Assembly: GCA_031400005.1 (NCBI GenBank)
Contig: JANNPJ010000157.1
Location: 3,969-67,968, forward strand
Reading direction: 5' to 3'
Origin: JANNPJ01 sp031400005
GTDB lineage: Bacteria > Actinomycetota > Actinomycetes > Actinomycetales > Kineosporiaceae
Length of the DNA: 64,000 nucleotides
The notes below the pieces were generated by a model. That model made no database searches, was not told the origin of the DNA, and worked only from the letters and a program-made list of their open reading frames with translations. Below are positions 39,056-47,393 of the stretch, in pieces (within the stretch, counting starts at the first letter, position 1; every line of letters begins with the position of its first letter). Position numbers and translations under genes: made by a program.

Positions 39056-40696
39056 ATGACGGCGGACCGGACGACAATCAGCAGCACACCCGTGGAGGGC
39101 ACGCTGATCCAGGCGATCGAGATCCCTGGCCAAGCGGAGATCCTCACCCCTGAGGCTGTCGCATTCGTCGCCGATTTGACCCGCCGCTTCGGTGCTCGGC
39201 GCAGAGAACTGCTGCAGCGCAGGAGCTCTCGCCGCGCCGCGTGGTCAGCAGCCGGTGGCCCGAATTTCCTTCCCGAGACGGCGCAGATCCGCGCCGATCC
39301 GTCCTGGACGGTCGCACCGGCGCCTGCCGACCTGCTCGACCGCCGGGTCGAGATCACCGGCCCGACCGAGGCCAAGATGGCGATCAACGCGCTGAACTCC
39401 GGCGCCAAGGTCTGGCTGGCCGACCTGGAGGACGCCAACACCCCGCATTGGCGCAACGTGATCGAGGGGCAACTGAACCTGCGCGCGGCCGTCCGCGGGA
39501 CGCTGGCTCATGTCAGCGAGGAGGGCAAGGAGTACCGGCTGCGGGACGTCGCCGAGGGCGGGCCGCTCGCCGTCACCCTGGTCCGCCCGCGCGGTTGGCA
39601 CTTGGACGAGCGGCACCTGCTGGTGGACAGCGAACCCGCGCCCGGTGCACTTGTCGACTTCGGGCTGCATTTCTTTCACAATGCCGCCGAGTTGCTTGCC
39701 CGCGGCAGCGGGCCCTACTACTACCTGCCGAAGATGGAAAGCCACCTGGAGGCCCGGCTCTGGGAGGACGTGTTCAGCTTCGCCGAGCAGCAGGTTGCCG
39801 GCGTACCGGCCGGATCGATCCGGGCGACCGTGCTGATCGAGACGCTGCCCGCCGCGTTCGAGATGGAGGAGATCCTGTACGAATTGCGCCGGCATATCAG
39901 CGGGCTGAATGCCGGTCGCTGGGATTACCTGTTCAGCGCGATCAAGACCCTGCGCGATGCCGGTCCGCAGTTCGTCCTGCCCGACCGTGCCTCGGTGTCG
40001 ATGACGGCGCCGTTCATGCGGGCGTACACCGAACTCATGGTCAGCACGTGTCATCGGCGGGGCGCGTTCGCGATGGGTGGGATGGCGGCGTTCATCCCCA
40101 GCCGGCGCGACCCGGAGGTGAACGCGCGAGCGATGGCTCAGGTCCGGGCGGACAAGGAACGTGAGGCCGGAGACGGTTTCGATGGCTCCTGGGTGGCCCA
40201 TCCGGACCTGGTACCGATCTGCACCGAGGTGTTCTCGGCCGTCCTGGGGACTCGGCCGAACCAGCTGGACCGGCAGCGCCCCGACGTCCACGTCACCCGC
40301 GATCAACTGCTGGCCTTCGACGCCACCCCCGGCGCTCGGACGGAAGCCGGCCTGCGCACCAACGTCTCGGTGGCGCTGCAGTACCTGGCCGCCTGGCTCG
40401 GCGGCTCCGGTGCGGTAGCGATCAACAGCCTGATGGAGGACGCCGCCACGGCGGAGATCTCTCGCTCCCAGATCTGGCAGTGGATTCACTACGGCGTCGA
40501 ACTCGACACCGGCGTGGTGGTCACCGCAGAGGTGGTGCAGCAGATTCTGGACGATGAATCCACTGCTCTCGCCGCGGCGGCCACACCCGAGCGGGCAGCT
40601 CGGCTGGACCAGGCCCGGACGCTGTTCGCCGAGGTTGCCCTGGCTCCGGAGTTCGCCGACTTCCTGACCGTGCCCGCCTACGATCTCATCGATTGA
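39056..40696 (+). CDS. aceB: Malate synthase A
   Basis: A 546-residue enzyme condensing glyoxylate with acetyl-CoA to malate. The family core is clear: ITGPTEAKMAINALNSGAKV, DLEDANTPHWRNVIEGQLNL, VTLVRPRGWHLDERHL, YYYLPKMESHLEARLW, VLIETLPAAFEMEEILYELR, GLNAGRWDYLFS and MGGMAAFIPSR. The ATG at 39056 has GGGAG six bases upstream; the longer open frame is non-homologous. Isocitrate lyase is absent locally, so here it fits glyoxylate from allantoin breakdown. It overlaps the MOSC gene by TTGA. Confidence 0.96.
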   Translation: MTADRTTISSTPVEGTLIQAIEIPGQAEILTPEAVAFVADLTRRFGARRRELLQRRSSRRAAWSAAGGPNFLPETAQIRADPSWTVAPAPADLLDRRVEITGPTEAKMAINALNSGAKVWLADLEDANTPHWRNVIEGQLNLRAAVRGTLAHVSEEGKEYRLRDVAEGGPLAVTLVRPRGWHLDERHLLVDSEPAPGALVDFGLHFFHNAAELLARGSGPYYYLPKMESHLEARLWEDVFSFAEQQVAGVPAGSIRATVLIETLPAAFEMEEILYELRRHISGLNAGRWDYLFSAIKTLRDAGPQFVLPDRASVSMTAPFMRAYTELMVSTCHRRGAFAMGGMAAFIPSRRDPEVNARAMAQVRADKEREAGDGFDGSWVAHPDLVPICTEVFSAVLGTRPNQLDRQRPDVHVTRDQLLAFDATPGARTEAGLRTNVSVALQYLAAWLGGSGAVAINSLMEDAATAEISRSQIWQWIHYGVELDTGVVVTAEVVQQILDDESTALAAAATPERAARLDQARTLFAEVALAPEFADFLTVPAYDLID

Positions 40697-41412
40697 ATAG
40701 CCAACTGGGCCGAGTGGCGGCGCTAGCCCGCTACCCGGTGAAATCGATGGCCGGTGAATGTCTTGCCGAGGCTCGGTTCGGGCCGCTCGGTATCGATGGT
40801 GATCGCCGCTGGGCTCTGTACACCGACGACGGCGGAATCGCCAGCGGCAAGACCACTCGACGTTTTCGGCGCGTGGATGGGTTGTTCGATCTGCGGGCTC
40901 GGCTGACTGCCCCGGGGCCTGCCGTCCCCATCGTGTGGTTGCCAGATGGCAGGCAATTTCGGGCCGACGATCCGGCAGCGAATACGGCCCTGAGCGCGCG
41001 GCTGGGGCAACCGCTGGAATTGCGCGCCGAGTCGGCGGTACCCCACCACGACGAGTCCCGCGTTCACGTGATCACCACATCAGCGGTGCGCCAGCTCGAA
41101 CAGGTGATCGGCACTCCGGTCGAGGTGGCACGGTTCCGGGCGAACGTCGTCCTGGAGATCGATGGGACCGGGTTCATCGAGGATGGCTGGCAGGGGGGCA
41201 CCCTCGACCTCGGTAACGAGGTGCGGTTGTCCCTGGGCTGCGGGATGCCCCGCTGCGTGATGGTCGGCCTGCCACAGCCGCACGAGGGTCTGCCTGCCGA
41301 CACTCGGCTGCTGAAGGAGCTTGGCCGGATCCACCAGGTGCGGTTCGGGCTCAAAGCAGACGTCATCCGCGGGGGCATCGTTCACCCGGGGGATGCTGTG
41401 ATCTTGACCTGA
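40693..41412 (+). CDS. MOSC-domain protein
   Basis: A 239-residue protein with the MOSC N-terminal beta-barrel (VAALARYPVKSMAGECL, FGPLGIDGDRRWALY) and the MOSC domain proper (RFRANVVLEIDGTGFIEDGW, GMPRCVMVGLPQ with the conserved Cys). MOSC proteins bind molybdenum cofactor or act on N-hydroxylated substrates in mARC-type enzymes; this one is a stand-alone version. The TTG start inside the malate synthase stop implies co-translation. Molybdenum-dependent purine hydroxylation would fit the neighbourhood, but no xanthine dehydrogenase genes are in the window. Confidence 0.88.
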   Translation: MNSQLGRVAALARYPVKSMAGECLAEARFGPLGIDGDRRWALYTDDGGIASGKTTRRFRRVDGLFDLRARLTAPGPAVPIVWLPDGRQFRADDPAANTALSARLGQPLELRAESAVPHHDESRVHVITTSAVRQLEQVIGTPVEVARFRANVVLEIDGTGFIEDGWQGGTLDLGNEVRLSLGCGMPRCVMVGLPQPHEGLPADTRLLKELGRIHQVRFGLKADVIRGGIVHPGDAVILT

Positions 41413-41419
41413 GGGCCAG

Positions 41420-42304
41420 TCAGAACTCGTTGGTATTCATCCAGATTCGCAAAATCCGGCGGGACAGCGGACCAGGCGCGTCGACGTAGGGCGAGCGGCC
41501 ATGCAGCACCCGGCTGTTGCGGATCACCAGCAGATCGCCGGCGTGCAGCGCTAATCCATAGCCGGTGTCGGGGCGTTTGAGGACGTCGTCGAGGACGGCG
41601 ATGGCCTCCTGTTGGATCATCGTCAGCGGTGGGCCGTACGTGAAAGGCGTTTCCCGCACCGTTCGGGAGTGATAGTAGACGTCGACCGCACCGTCGGGCA
41701 GCAGGGTGAAAATCGGCCGGATGATGATCTGTGGCCCGGCTCGGCCTCGGCGATCGAAGCAGAAATCCTGAGTCAGGAGAGTCTCCAGCACGTCCGGGCG
41801 CTCGGCGCGGATCAGGTCGACGACGGTCCGGGCGTGCACCAGTTTCGTCTTCCCACCGCCGTCAGCGGCGGGCTGAAGGCAGAGCAGCACCAGCAGATCG
41901 GAGGTATCGCTCTGGTATTCGACCTCAGAAACTCCATCGCCGCGGTTGTCCCCGTTGTCGCACAGCACCTGGGTCAGCAGGCCATCGCCATTCTGCTCGA
42001 CAATGCGACCGATCTGTCGGAGCAGGAAGGTGAACCCGGGTGGGACCTGCACTCCCGGAGTGGTCACATCGGCGAGGTTGCGCACGTGTGCAAAGCCCAT
42101 GGTGCGGAGGTTGCCGAGCAGAAACTCGCGCAACGATTGCCGAATGTCATCGGCCGCATTCCAGCGATACTGCGCCGCGTCGTGCCACAACAGTCTCCGA
42201 TCAACATCGGTGAGTGTCGTCGTCCATTGTTTGCCGGACACTAGATCGGCTGCATCCCAATATTTTTCGGTTGCAACATCATCGATCAGACCCATGATTT
42301 TCAT
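41420..42304 (-). CDS. TauD/TfdA-like Fe(II)/2-oxoglutarate dioxygenase with altered HxD motif
   Basis: A 294-residue protein of the TauD/clavaminate-synthase-like fold. VSEVEYQSDTSDLLVLLCLQ aligns with the family block that normally reads EYHTDxSDxxxLLCL, so the first metal-ligand His is Gln here (codon CAG, one base from CAC). The distal ligand HGRSPY and 2-oxoglutarate-binding Arg (SRRILRIWMN) are intact. ATG 42304 is preferred because GAGGAG lies 9 bases upstream; GTG 42346 and ATG 42310 are alternatives. GC is lower than neighbours. It is transcribed against the surrounding ureide genes and preceded by several palindromes. Substrate unknown; activity uncertain. Confidence 0.82.
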   Translation of the reverse strand: MKIMGLIDDVATEKYWDAADLVSGKQWTTTLTDVDRRLLWHDAAQYRWNAADDIRQSLREFLLGNLRTMGFAHVRNLADVTTPGVQVPPGFTFLLRQIGRIVEQNGDGLLTQVLCDNGDNRGDGVSEVEYQSDTSDLLVLLCLQPAADGGGKTKLVHARTVVDLIRAERPDVLETLLTQDFCFDRRGRAGPQIIIRPIFTLLPDGAVDVYYHSRTVRETPFTYGPPLTMIQQEAIAVLDDVLKRPDTGYGLALHAGDLLVIRNSRVLHGRSPYVDAPGPLSRRILRIWMNTNEF

Positions 42305-42320
42305 CTGCATACACTCCTCA

Positions 42321-42403
42321 GTCAACGTTGACATTTGGCGTTGCACACCTGTTGGCCCGACACCTATTCGAATAGGCCGTTATTGCCACGACGCTATCGA
42401 TAG
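42321..42403. promoter_or_regulatory. Cluster of three perfect palindromes upstream of the TauD-like gene
   Basis: GTCAACGTTGAC (42321-42332), CCTATTCGAATAGG (42363-42376) and CTATCGATAG (42394-42403) are each perfect palindromes, within 83 bp of DNA that is only about half GC. They cover the expected promoter of the TauD-like gene. Three different regulators, or one regulator and chance, are possible. Confidence 0.6.
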
Positions 42404-42811
42404 AAAAGAAAATCGAGGGCATGGCCAAGTGGACGCCGATGAAACGGTCGTTGTAGGTTGTCGAGATCGCCCGCAGAACGTTCAGGGCTCCGTAGAGGCC
42501 AGTCAACGCGCCGCCCTCTACGCTGTCAAGACTCCGCAGGTGTCCGACTTAGCCCAGCTAATACCAGTTTTCGGACATCGATCGCGTCCGCAGCGAACTC
42601 TTCCGCTGCACACCGGACAGATCTATCATTGTCGCGCACAGCAACCGATCCACTGCGGAACGCCACCGATCCCGCCGCCGCCCAAGGCGTAAGGTCAAGC
42701 GTGATCACCGATCCTGAGCAGGCATCGACACCCGAGGCGTTAACCCCGCCGACATGTTGAGCCGCGAGAGTTCGGACCACATCGGCGAACCGGCGGGGCG
42801 AAGGAGATCGG
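42404..42811. other. About 400 bp without a recognisable gene
   Basis: Lower-GC DNA between the TauD-like gene and the DUF6986 gene. Both strands offer only short frames without protein-like composition. On the minus strand a frame reading MPSIFFSIDSVVAITAYSNR might be a decayed remnant, but nothing supports expression. The final 30 bases hold the Shine-Dalgarno GAAGGAG of the next gene. Confidence 0.6.
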
Positions 42812-44170
42812 GTGGCGGACATGGACGACGGCTCCTTGGGTGCGCAGTTCCTCTCCAAGGCGTTCCTGACCGAAGTGGACGGCTGGCTGGCGCCGGCCGA
42901 CGCCCAGGCGGCTGCTTACCGAGGTGAGTCCGACCGCCGTCAGCCGGTACACACCGTCTATGTCCCGGCCGACCGGTATCGGATCGACACCCCGGCACGC
43001 TGGGGCGAGCAGGCGTTGGCTTTGCTCAGCGAGCACGCTGCCACCCCCGCCAGGTTTGCCGAGCTGACCGGCCTGAGCCCACTGCTCATCGACGAGGTTT
43101 ATCCGCGGGTGCTGACCAAGCTGGCGACCCAGCCGATCGAGGACCTGCGGGTCGATTTCGAGGACGGCTACGGAATCCACTCGGACGACGACGAGGACGC
43201 CGCGGCACGGGCAGCCGGACGGGCGTTGGCCGAGTCGGCCGGCCCGGCAGCAGGAGCGCCGGGAAGGACCTCAGCGGGAGTATCGGGAGAGCCGGCGGGA
43301 TTGGATGCGGCCTCGGGCGGGGCATCGCAGGCCCCTCTGCTGGCCGGGATACGGATCAAAGGACTGCAGGCGGACACCCGACGGCGTGCGTTGCGGACCC
43401 TGGATCTGCTGGTCCGGGCCGCAGTCGAGGCCGGTGGCCTGCCGGAGCGGTTCGTCGTCACGCTGCCCAAGGTGGCGCACGTCGCGGAGGTGAGCACCGC
43501 CGTCCGGCTCTGTGAACGGCTCGAGCACGTGTATGGTCTGGCCGCCGGTTCGTTGCGGTTCGAGCTGCAGATCGAGCTGCCTCAAGCGGTGGTCGGGCCG
43601 GACGGAGCGGCGACCGTGGCCCGACTGGTGCACGCCGCAGCCGACCGGTGCGAAGGCCTGCATTACGGCACCTACGACTTCAGCGCCGCAGCCGGGGTGG
43701 TCGCCGGTCAGCAGTCGCTCGAGCATCCCCTGGCCGACCATGCCAAGGCCGTGATGCAACTGGCAGCGGCCCAGACCGGGATTCGGGTCAGCGACGGCTC
43801 CACCAACGTCATCCCCAGCGGATCCGCCGCGTCAGTGCTCCAGGCCTGGTCGCTGCACGCCCGGCTGGTCCAGCGCTCGCTGCGCCGGGCCATCTACCAG
43901 GGCTGGGACCTGCATCCGGGCCACTTGGTGACCCGGTACGCGGCGACCTACGACTTCTATCGGGGCGAATTCCAGCCCAGTTGTGCCCGGCTGGCGCACT
44001 ACGTCGGCCGCGCGTCCTCCGGCTTCCTGGACGAACCGGCCACCGCGGTGGCGCTGGCCGGGGTGGTGCTGCGCGCGGTGGACTGCGGCGCCTGCGATGA
44101 CGCCGAGGTGGCCGCCGCCACAAGCCTCGACCGGCCGGCCCTGCTAACCCTGGCCAAGCGTGCCTGCTGA
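42812..44170 (+). CDS. HpcH/HpaI-like (DUF6986) enzyme of the ureide cluster
   Basis: A 452-residue TIM-barrel-type protein related to the HpcH/HpaI aldolase-citrate lyase superfamily. Barrel motifs are EDLRVDFEDGYG (metal-binding acidic residues), LLAGIRIKGL, RFVVTLPKVAHVAEV, RFELQIELPQAVVG (Glu of the metal site), GLHYGTYDFSAAAGVV and RVSDGSTNVIPSG. An Ala/Gly-rich insert (about 145-175) interrupts it. GTG start with GAAGGAG 5 bases upstream. Relatives sit beside allantoinase/allantoicase in other actinobacteria (from memory), implying a role in handling ureidoglycolate, glyoxylate or a derived C-C bond. No activity can be assigned from sequence. Confidence 0.8.
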   Translation: MADMDDGSLGAQFLSKAFLTEVDGWLAPADAQAAAYRGESDRRQPVHTVYVPADRYRIDTPARWGEQALALLSEHAATPARFAELTGLSPLLIDEVYPRVLTKLATQPIEDLRVDFEDGYGIHSDDDEDAAARAAGRALAESAGPAAGAPGRTSAGVSGEPAGLDAASGGASQAPLLAGIRIKGLQADTRRRALRTLDLLVRAAVEAGGLPERFVVTLPKVAHVAEVSTAVRLCERLEHVYGLAAGSLRFELQIELPQAVVGPDGAATVARLVHAAADRCEGLHYGTYDFSAAAGVVAGQQSLEHPLADHAKAVMQLAAAQTGIRVSDGSTNVIPSGSAASVLQAWSLHARLVQRSLRRAIYQGWDLHPGHLVTRYAATYDFYRGEFQPSCARLAHYVGRASSGFLDEPATAVALAGVVLRAVDCGACDDAEVAAATSLDRPALLTLAKRAC

Positions 44171-44220
44171 CCCAGCGCTCACCCAACGCGCAGCCAACCA
44201 CTAATTGAGGAGTTCCGCTC

Positions 44221-45561
44221 ATGCTTGACATGGTTTTCCGCGCCCCACGGGTGATCACCATGGAGGGCGAGGTATCTCGGGCGATCGGCGTGCGGGACGG
44301 TCGGATCGTCGCGATCGAACCGATCGATGCGGTCTTGGAAACCTCTCGTGAGGAAGTGCTCGGCGACGATGTCGTCCTGATGCCCGGCCTGGTGGACACC
44401 CATGTGCACATCAATGAGCCGGGTAGGACGGAATGGGAGGGATTTGAGACGGCGACCCGGGCAGCGGCCGCGGGTGGTGTGACCACGGTGATCGACATGC
44501 CACTCAACTCGATCCCACCGACGACGACCGTGGCGGCACTAGAAATCAAGCGGAAGGCCGCCGAGGGCGCAGTTTACGTCGACACCGGTTTCTGGGGCGG
44601 CGCCGTTCCGGACAATCTCGATCAGCTACGCCCGCTGCATGAGGCGGGGGTGTTCGGCTTCAAATGCTTTCTCCTGCCTTCTGGGGTGGACGAATTCCCG
44701 CACCTGAACACGAGTCAGTTCGAGCACGCGCTGCAGCGAACGCACGACTTCGGCGCCCTGATGATCGTGCATGCCGAGAACTCCCAGGCGATCGACCGGG
44801 CCCCGGACGCCGAGGGCGATCGCTACCAGCGCTTCCTCGCGTCCCGCCCGCGCGGAGCGGAGAACGTGGCGATCGCCGAAGTGATCGAGGCCGCGCGCTA
44901 TACCCGGGCGCGGGTGCATATCCTGCACCTGTCCAGCTCCGACGCGCTGCCGATGCTGGCCTCGGCCCGGCGCGAGGGCGTGGCGGTGACGGTGGAGACC
45001 TGCCCGCACTACCTGAGCTTCGCGGCGGAATCCATCCCGGACGGCGCGACCCAGTTCAAGTGCTGCCCACCGATCCGCGAATCAGCCAACCGGGAACTGC
45101 TCTGGCGCGGACTCCAGGACGGGGTGATCGACTGCATCGTCAGCGATCACTCCCCCTCCACACCGCAGCTGAAGCGTTTCGATGTCGGGGATTTCGGCCT
45201 CGCCTGGGGTGGGATCGCCTCGTTGCAGCTGGGATTGCGCGCTGTCTGGAGCCAAGCTCAGGTGCATGGCGTCAGTTTGGTCGATGTCGCGGAGTGGATG
45301 TCCGCCCGACCCGCTGCGCTGGCCGGACTGTCCGGCAAGGGCCGGATCGCCCTCGGTTACGACGCCGACCTCTGCCTTTTCGCTCCGGACGGAGCGCACC
45401 TGGTCCTCGGCAGTGCGCTCGAGCACCGACACCCGGTGACCCCGTACGACGGCATGGCGCTGGCCGGTGTCGTCCGCGAAACCTGGCTCCGGGGAACCAA
45501 GATCGACCTGGATAGCGGGGCCCCACCCAGGGGCCGGCTACTGACGAGAGGCACCGCCTGA
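44221..45561 (+). CDS. allB: Allantoinase
   Basis: A 446-residue cyclic amidohydrolase opening allantoin to allantoate. The metal-site motifs are DTHVHINEPGRTEWEGFETA, GFKCFLLPSGVDEFP (candidate carboxylated Lys), IVHAEN, HILHLSSSDALP and CIVSDHSPST. GRTEWEGF and MPLNSIPPTTT separate it from dihydroorotase and hydantoinase. Shine-Dalgarno GAGGAG precedes the ATG. Its stop overlaps the allantoicase ATG (TGATG), so the two are co-expressed. Confidence 0.96.
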   Translation: MLDMVFRAPRVITMEGEVSRAIGVRDGRIVAIEPIDAVLETSREEVLGDDVVLMPGLVDTHVHINEPGRTEWEGFETATRAAAAGGVTTVIDMPLNSIPPTTTVAALEIKRKAAEGAVYVDTGFWGGAVPDNLDQLRPLHEAGVFGFKCFLLPSGVDEFPHLNTSQFEHALQRTHDFGALMIVHAENSQAIDRAPDAEGDRYQRFLASRPRGAENVAIAEVIEAARYTRARVHILHLSSSDALPMLASARREGVAVTVETCPHYLSFAAESIPDGATQFKCCPPIRESANRELLWRGLQDGVIDCIVSDHSPSTPQLKRFDVGDFGLAWGGIASLQLGLRAVWSQAQVHGVSLVDVAEWMSARPAALAGLSGKGRIALGYDADLCLFAPDGAHLVLGSALEHRHPVTPYDGMALAGVVRETWLRGTKIDLDSGAPPRGRLLTRGTA

Positions 45562-46718
45562 TGAGTACCCCCCGATCCGAACCGATCGATCTGGCCTCGA
45601 GTGCGATCGGTGGTCGCGTTGTCTACGCGAACGACGAATTGTTCGCCGACCGTCGGCATCTGATCCGGCCGGAACCGTCGGCCTGGCAGCCGGGGACCTA
45701 TGGACCGGACGGCAAGATCTACGACGGCTGGGAGACCCGGCGACGACGCGACGGCGGCGATCGGGACTACGCCATCGTCCGGCTCGGCGCGCCGGGAGTG
45801 ATCAGCTCCGTGATCATCGACACCGCGCATTTTCGTGGCAACTACCCGTCCCACGCCTCTATCGAGGGCCTGGCGAGCGAGGGGCATCCGATTGCCCAGG
45901 AACTACCCGAGGACGCCTGGACGACGTTGCTGCCGAAGTCGGCGCTGAAAGGTGACAGCGCCAACCCGTTCGACATCGTCAGCGAGCAACGCTGGACGCA
46001 CGTCCGGTTGACCATCTACCCGGACGGCGGGGTGGCCCGACTGCGAGTGCTCGGTGACGTCGTCCCCGATCCGCGGATCCTCACCGGCACAGTGGATCTG
46101 GCCGGATTGGTGAACGGTGGCCGGGTGATCGGCTGCTCGGACATGTTCTACTCCTCCGCCGGAAACCTGATTCGACCCGGTGACACCACCACGATTGCCG
46201 AGGGCTGGGAGACCGCCCGGCGGCGCGACGACGGCCACGACTGGGTGCTGTTCGCGCTGACCGGCGCCGGCCGGATCCGGCGCGCCGAGATCGACACCAG
46301 CCACTTCATCGGGAATGCGCCGGGTGCCACCCGGCTGGTCGGGATCGATGCCCGGACCAGCCAACTGGAGGACCAGAGCGCTGATGGAGGATGGCGGGAG
46401 TTGCTGCCTCGGACCCGGTTGCGCCCGGACTCCCTGCATCGATTCCGGATCGGCGCCGGCTCGGTGACCCACGTCCGGATGGAGGTCTTCCCGGACGGCG
46501 GGATGTCCAGGGTTCGGCTGTTCGGCGAGCTGGACGAGTCTGCGCTGGAGGCGATCACCGTCCGTTGGATCAACGCCGTACCGGACTCTCAGCTGGCCGA
46601 GATCGTGGCCGAAACGCCAGATTTGACCGAGGCCGAGTCTGACTCGGTTCGGTCCCTGCGTCCCTTCCTGTCCGTCAGCGCGATTCCGGCCATCGTGCGG
46701 GCTCAGCTGATTGATTAA
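45561..46718 (+). CDS. alc: Allantoicase
   Basis: A 385-residue enzyme hydrolysing allantoate to ureidoglycolate and urea. It consists of two homologous beta-sandwich repeats: YDGWETRRRRDGGDRDYAIV with IDTAHFRGNYP in the first and EGWETARRRDDGHDWVLFAL with IDTSHFIGNAPG in the second; KSALKGDSANPF and RTRLRPDSLHRF are the matching loops. Completes urate degradation to ureidoglycolate in this window. Ureidoglycolate lyase and urease are not seen here. Confidence 0.96.
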   Translation: MSTPRSEPIDLASSAIGGRVVYANDELFADRRHLIRPEPSAWQPGTYGPDGKIYDGWETRRRRDGGDRDYAIVRLGAPGVISSVIIDTAHFRGNYPSHASIEGLASEGHPIAQELPEDAWTTLLPKSALKGDSANPFDIVSEQRWTHVRLTIYPDGGVARLRVLGDVVPDPRILTGTVDLAGLVNGGRVIGCSDMFYSSAGNLIRPGDTTTIAEGWETARRRDDGHDWVLFALTGAGRIRRAEIDTSHFIGNAPGATRLVGIDARTSQLEDQSADGGWRELLPRTRLRPDSLHRFRIGAGSVTHVRMEVFPDGGMSRVRLFGELDESALEAITVRWINAVPDSQLAEIVAETPDLTEAESDSVRSLRPFLSVSAIPAIVRAQLID

Positions 46719-46778
46719 TCGAGAATCGATCGACTGATCCGTAATTCGCCGGTTTCCTCCAGGCGTTATCGTGTCCGT

Positions 46779-47297
46779 GTGCAAATCGTGCCGGACACCA
46801 AGGATTGGACCTGGGTCCTCGACCGGGTCTGTGCTGAATGTGGTTACGACGCTAGGGCGGTGAGTCGACACAGCGTCTCGTCCATGATCCGGGACAACGC
46901 GGCCGAATGGTTGCACGTGCTGGCGACACCCGAGGTACGGCGGCGGCCAGCGGCGCAGATCTGGTCGCCGCTGGAGTACGGCTGCCATGTTCGCGACGTC
47001 TTCCGGCTCTTCGACGAACGACTGCGGTTGATGCTGGACGAGCCGGATCCGCTGTTCGGGAACTGGGATCAGGATGCCACGGCGATTGCCGACCGGTACG
47101 GGGAACAAGACCCGGTGCTGGTCTCGCGCAGTCTCCTCGAGGCGGCAGACACTCTCGCCCGCAGGTTCGCGTCGGTCAACGGCACCCAGTGGGACCGGAC
47201 CGGACGTCGCAGCGATGGGGCCTCCTTCACGGTGGACAGTTTCGCCCGCTATCTGCTGCACGATGTGGTGCACCACCTGCAGGACGTCCGGCCCTGA
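46779..47297 (+). CDS. DinB-like (mycothiol-type transferase fold) protein
   Basis: A 172-residue four-helix-bundle protein: SSMIRDNAAEWLHVLATPEV, WSPLEYGCHVRDVFRLFDER and YLLHDVVHHLQDV, where the spaced His residues form the usual DinB metal site. Such proteins are often mycothiol-, bacillithiol- or maleylpyruvate-dependent transferases or detoxification enzymes. The GTG start lies 60 bases after allantoicase, so it may be read from the same message, but no functional link is evident. Confidence 0.82.
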   Translation: MQIVPDTKDWTWVLDRVCAECGYDARAVSRHSVSSMIRDNAAEWLHVLATPEVRRRPAAQIWSPLEYGCHVRDVFRLFDERLRLMLDEPDPLFGNWDQDATAIADRYGEQDPVLVSRSLLEAADTLARRFASVNGTQWDRTGRRSDGASFTVDSFARYLLHDVVHHLQDVRP

Positions 47298-47301
47298 GTC
47301 A

Positions 47302-47352
47302 ATCCACACGCGATCTGTGGATATCGGCGGAAAAAGCGGATCCTGTGGATAA
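47302..47352. promoter_or_regulatory. Three DnaA-box-like motifs before the T7SS-like pair
   Basis: ATCCACA (47302-47308), TGTGGATAT (47316-47324) and TGTGGATAA (47344-47352, an exact DnaA-box complement) lie within 51 bp directly upstream of the T7SS-like partner gene. It is too small for an origin. It may titrate DnaA or regulate the downstream promoter, or the TGTGGATAA match may be incidental. Confidence 0.5.
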
Positions 47353-47393
47353 CTCGGCCTCGGTGTCGGTGCGGGGCTCTACCGTCATAGGGC

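Noticed and set aside
41420..42304. Assignment as taurine dioxygenase
   Set aside because: The first iron ligand is replaced and no taurine or sulfonate transporter is adjacent, so a substrate-specific name is not justified.
42318..42506. A 62-codon minus-strand ORF with a short hydrophobic stretch upstream of the TauD-like gene
   Set aside because: No Shine-Dalgarno, no recognisable motif, and it overlaps the palindrome cluster that looks regulatory; kept only as a possible remnant.
43086..44549. Several minus-strand frames opposite the DUF6986 and allantoinase genes
   Set aside because: All are antisense to well-supported genes and lack protein-like composition.
47302..47352. Replication origin
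   Set aside because: Only three DnaA-box-like motifs, no AT-rich unwinding element and no dnaA/dnaN neighbours.
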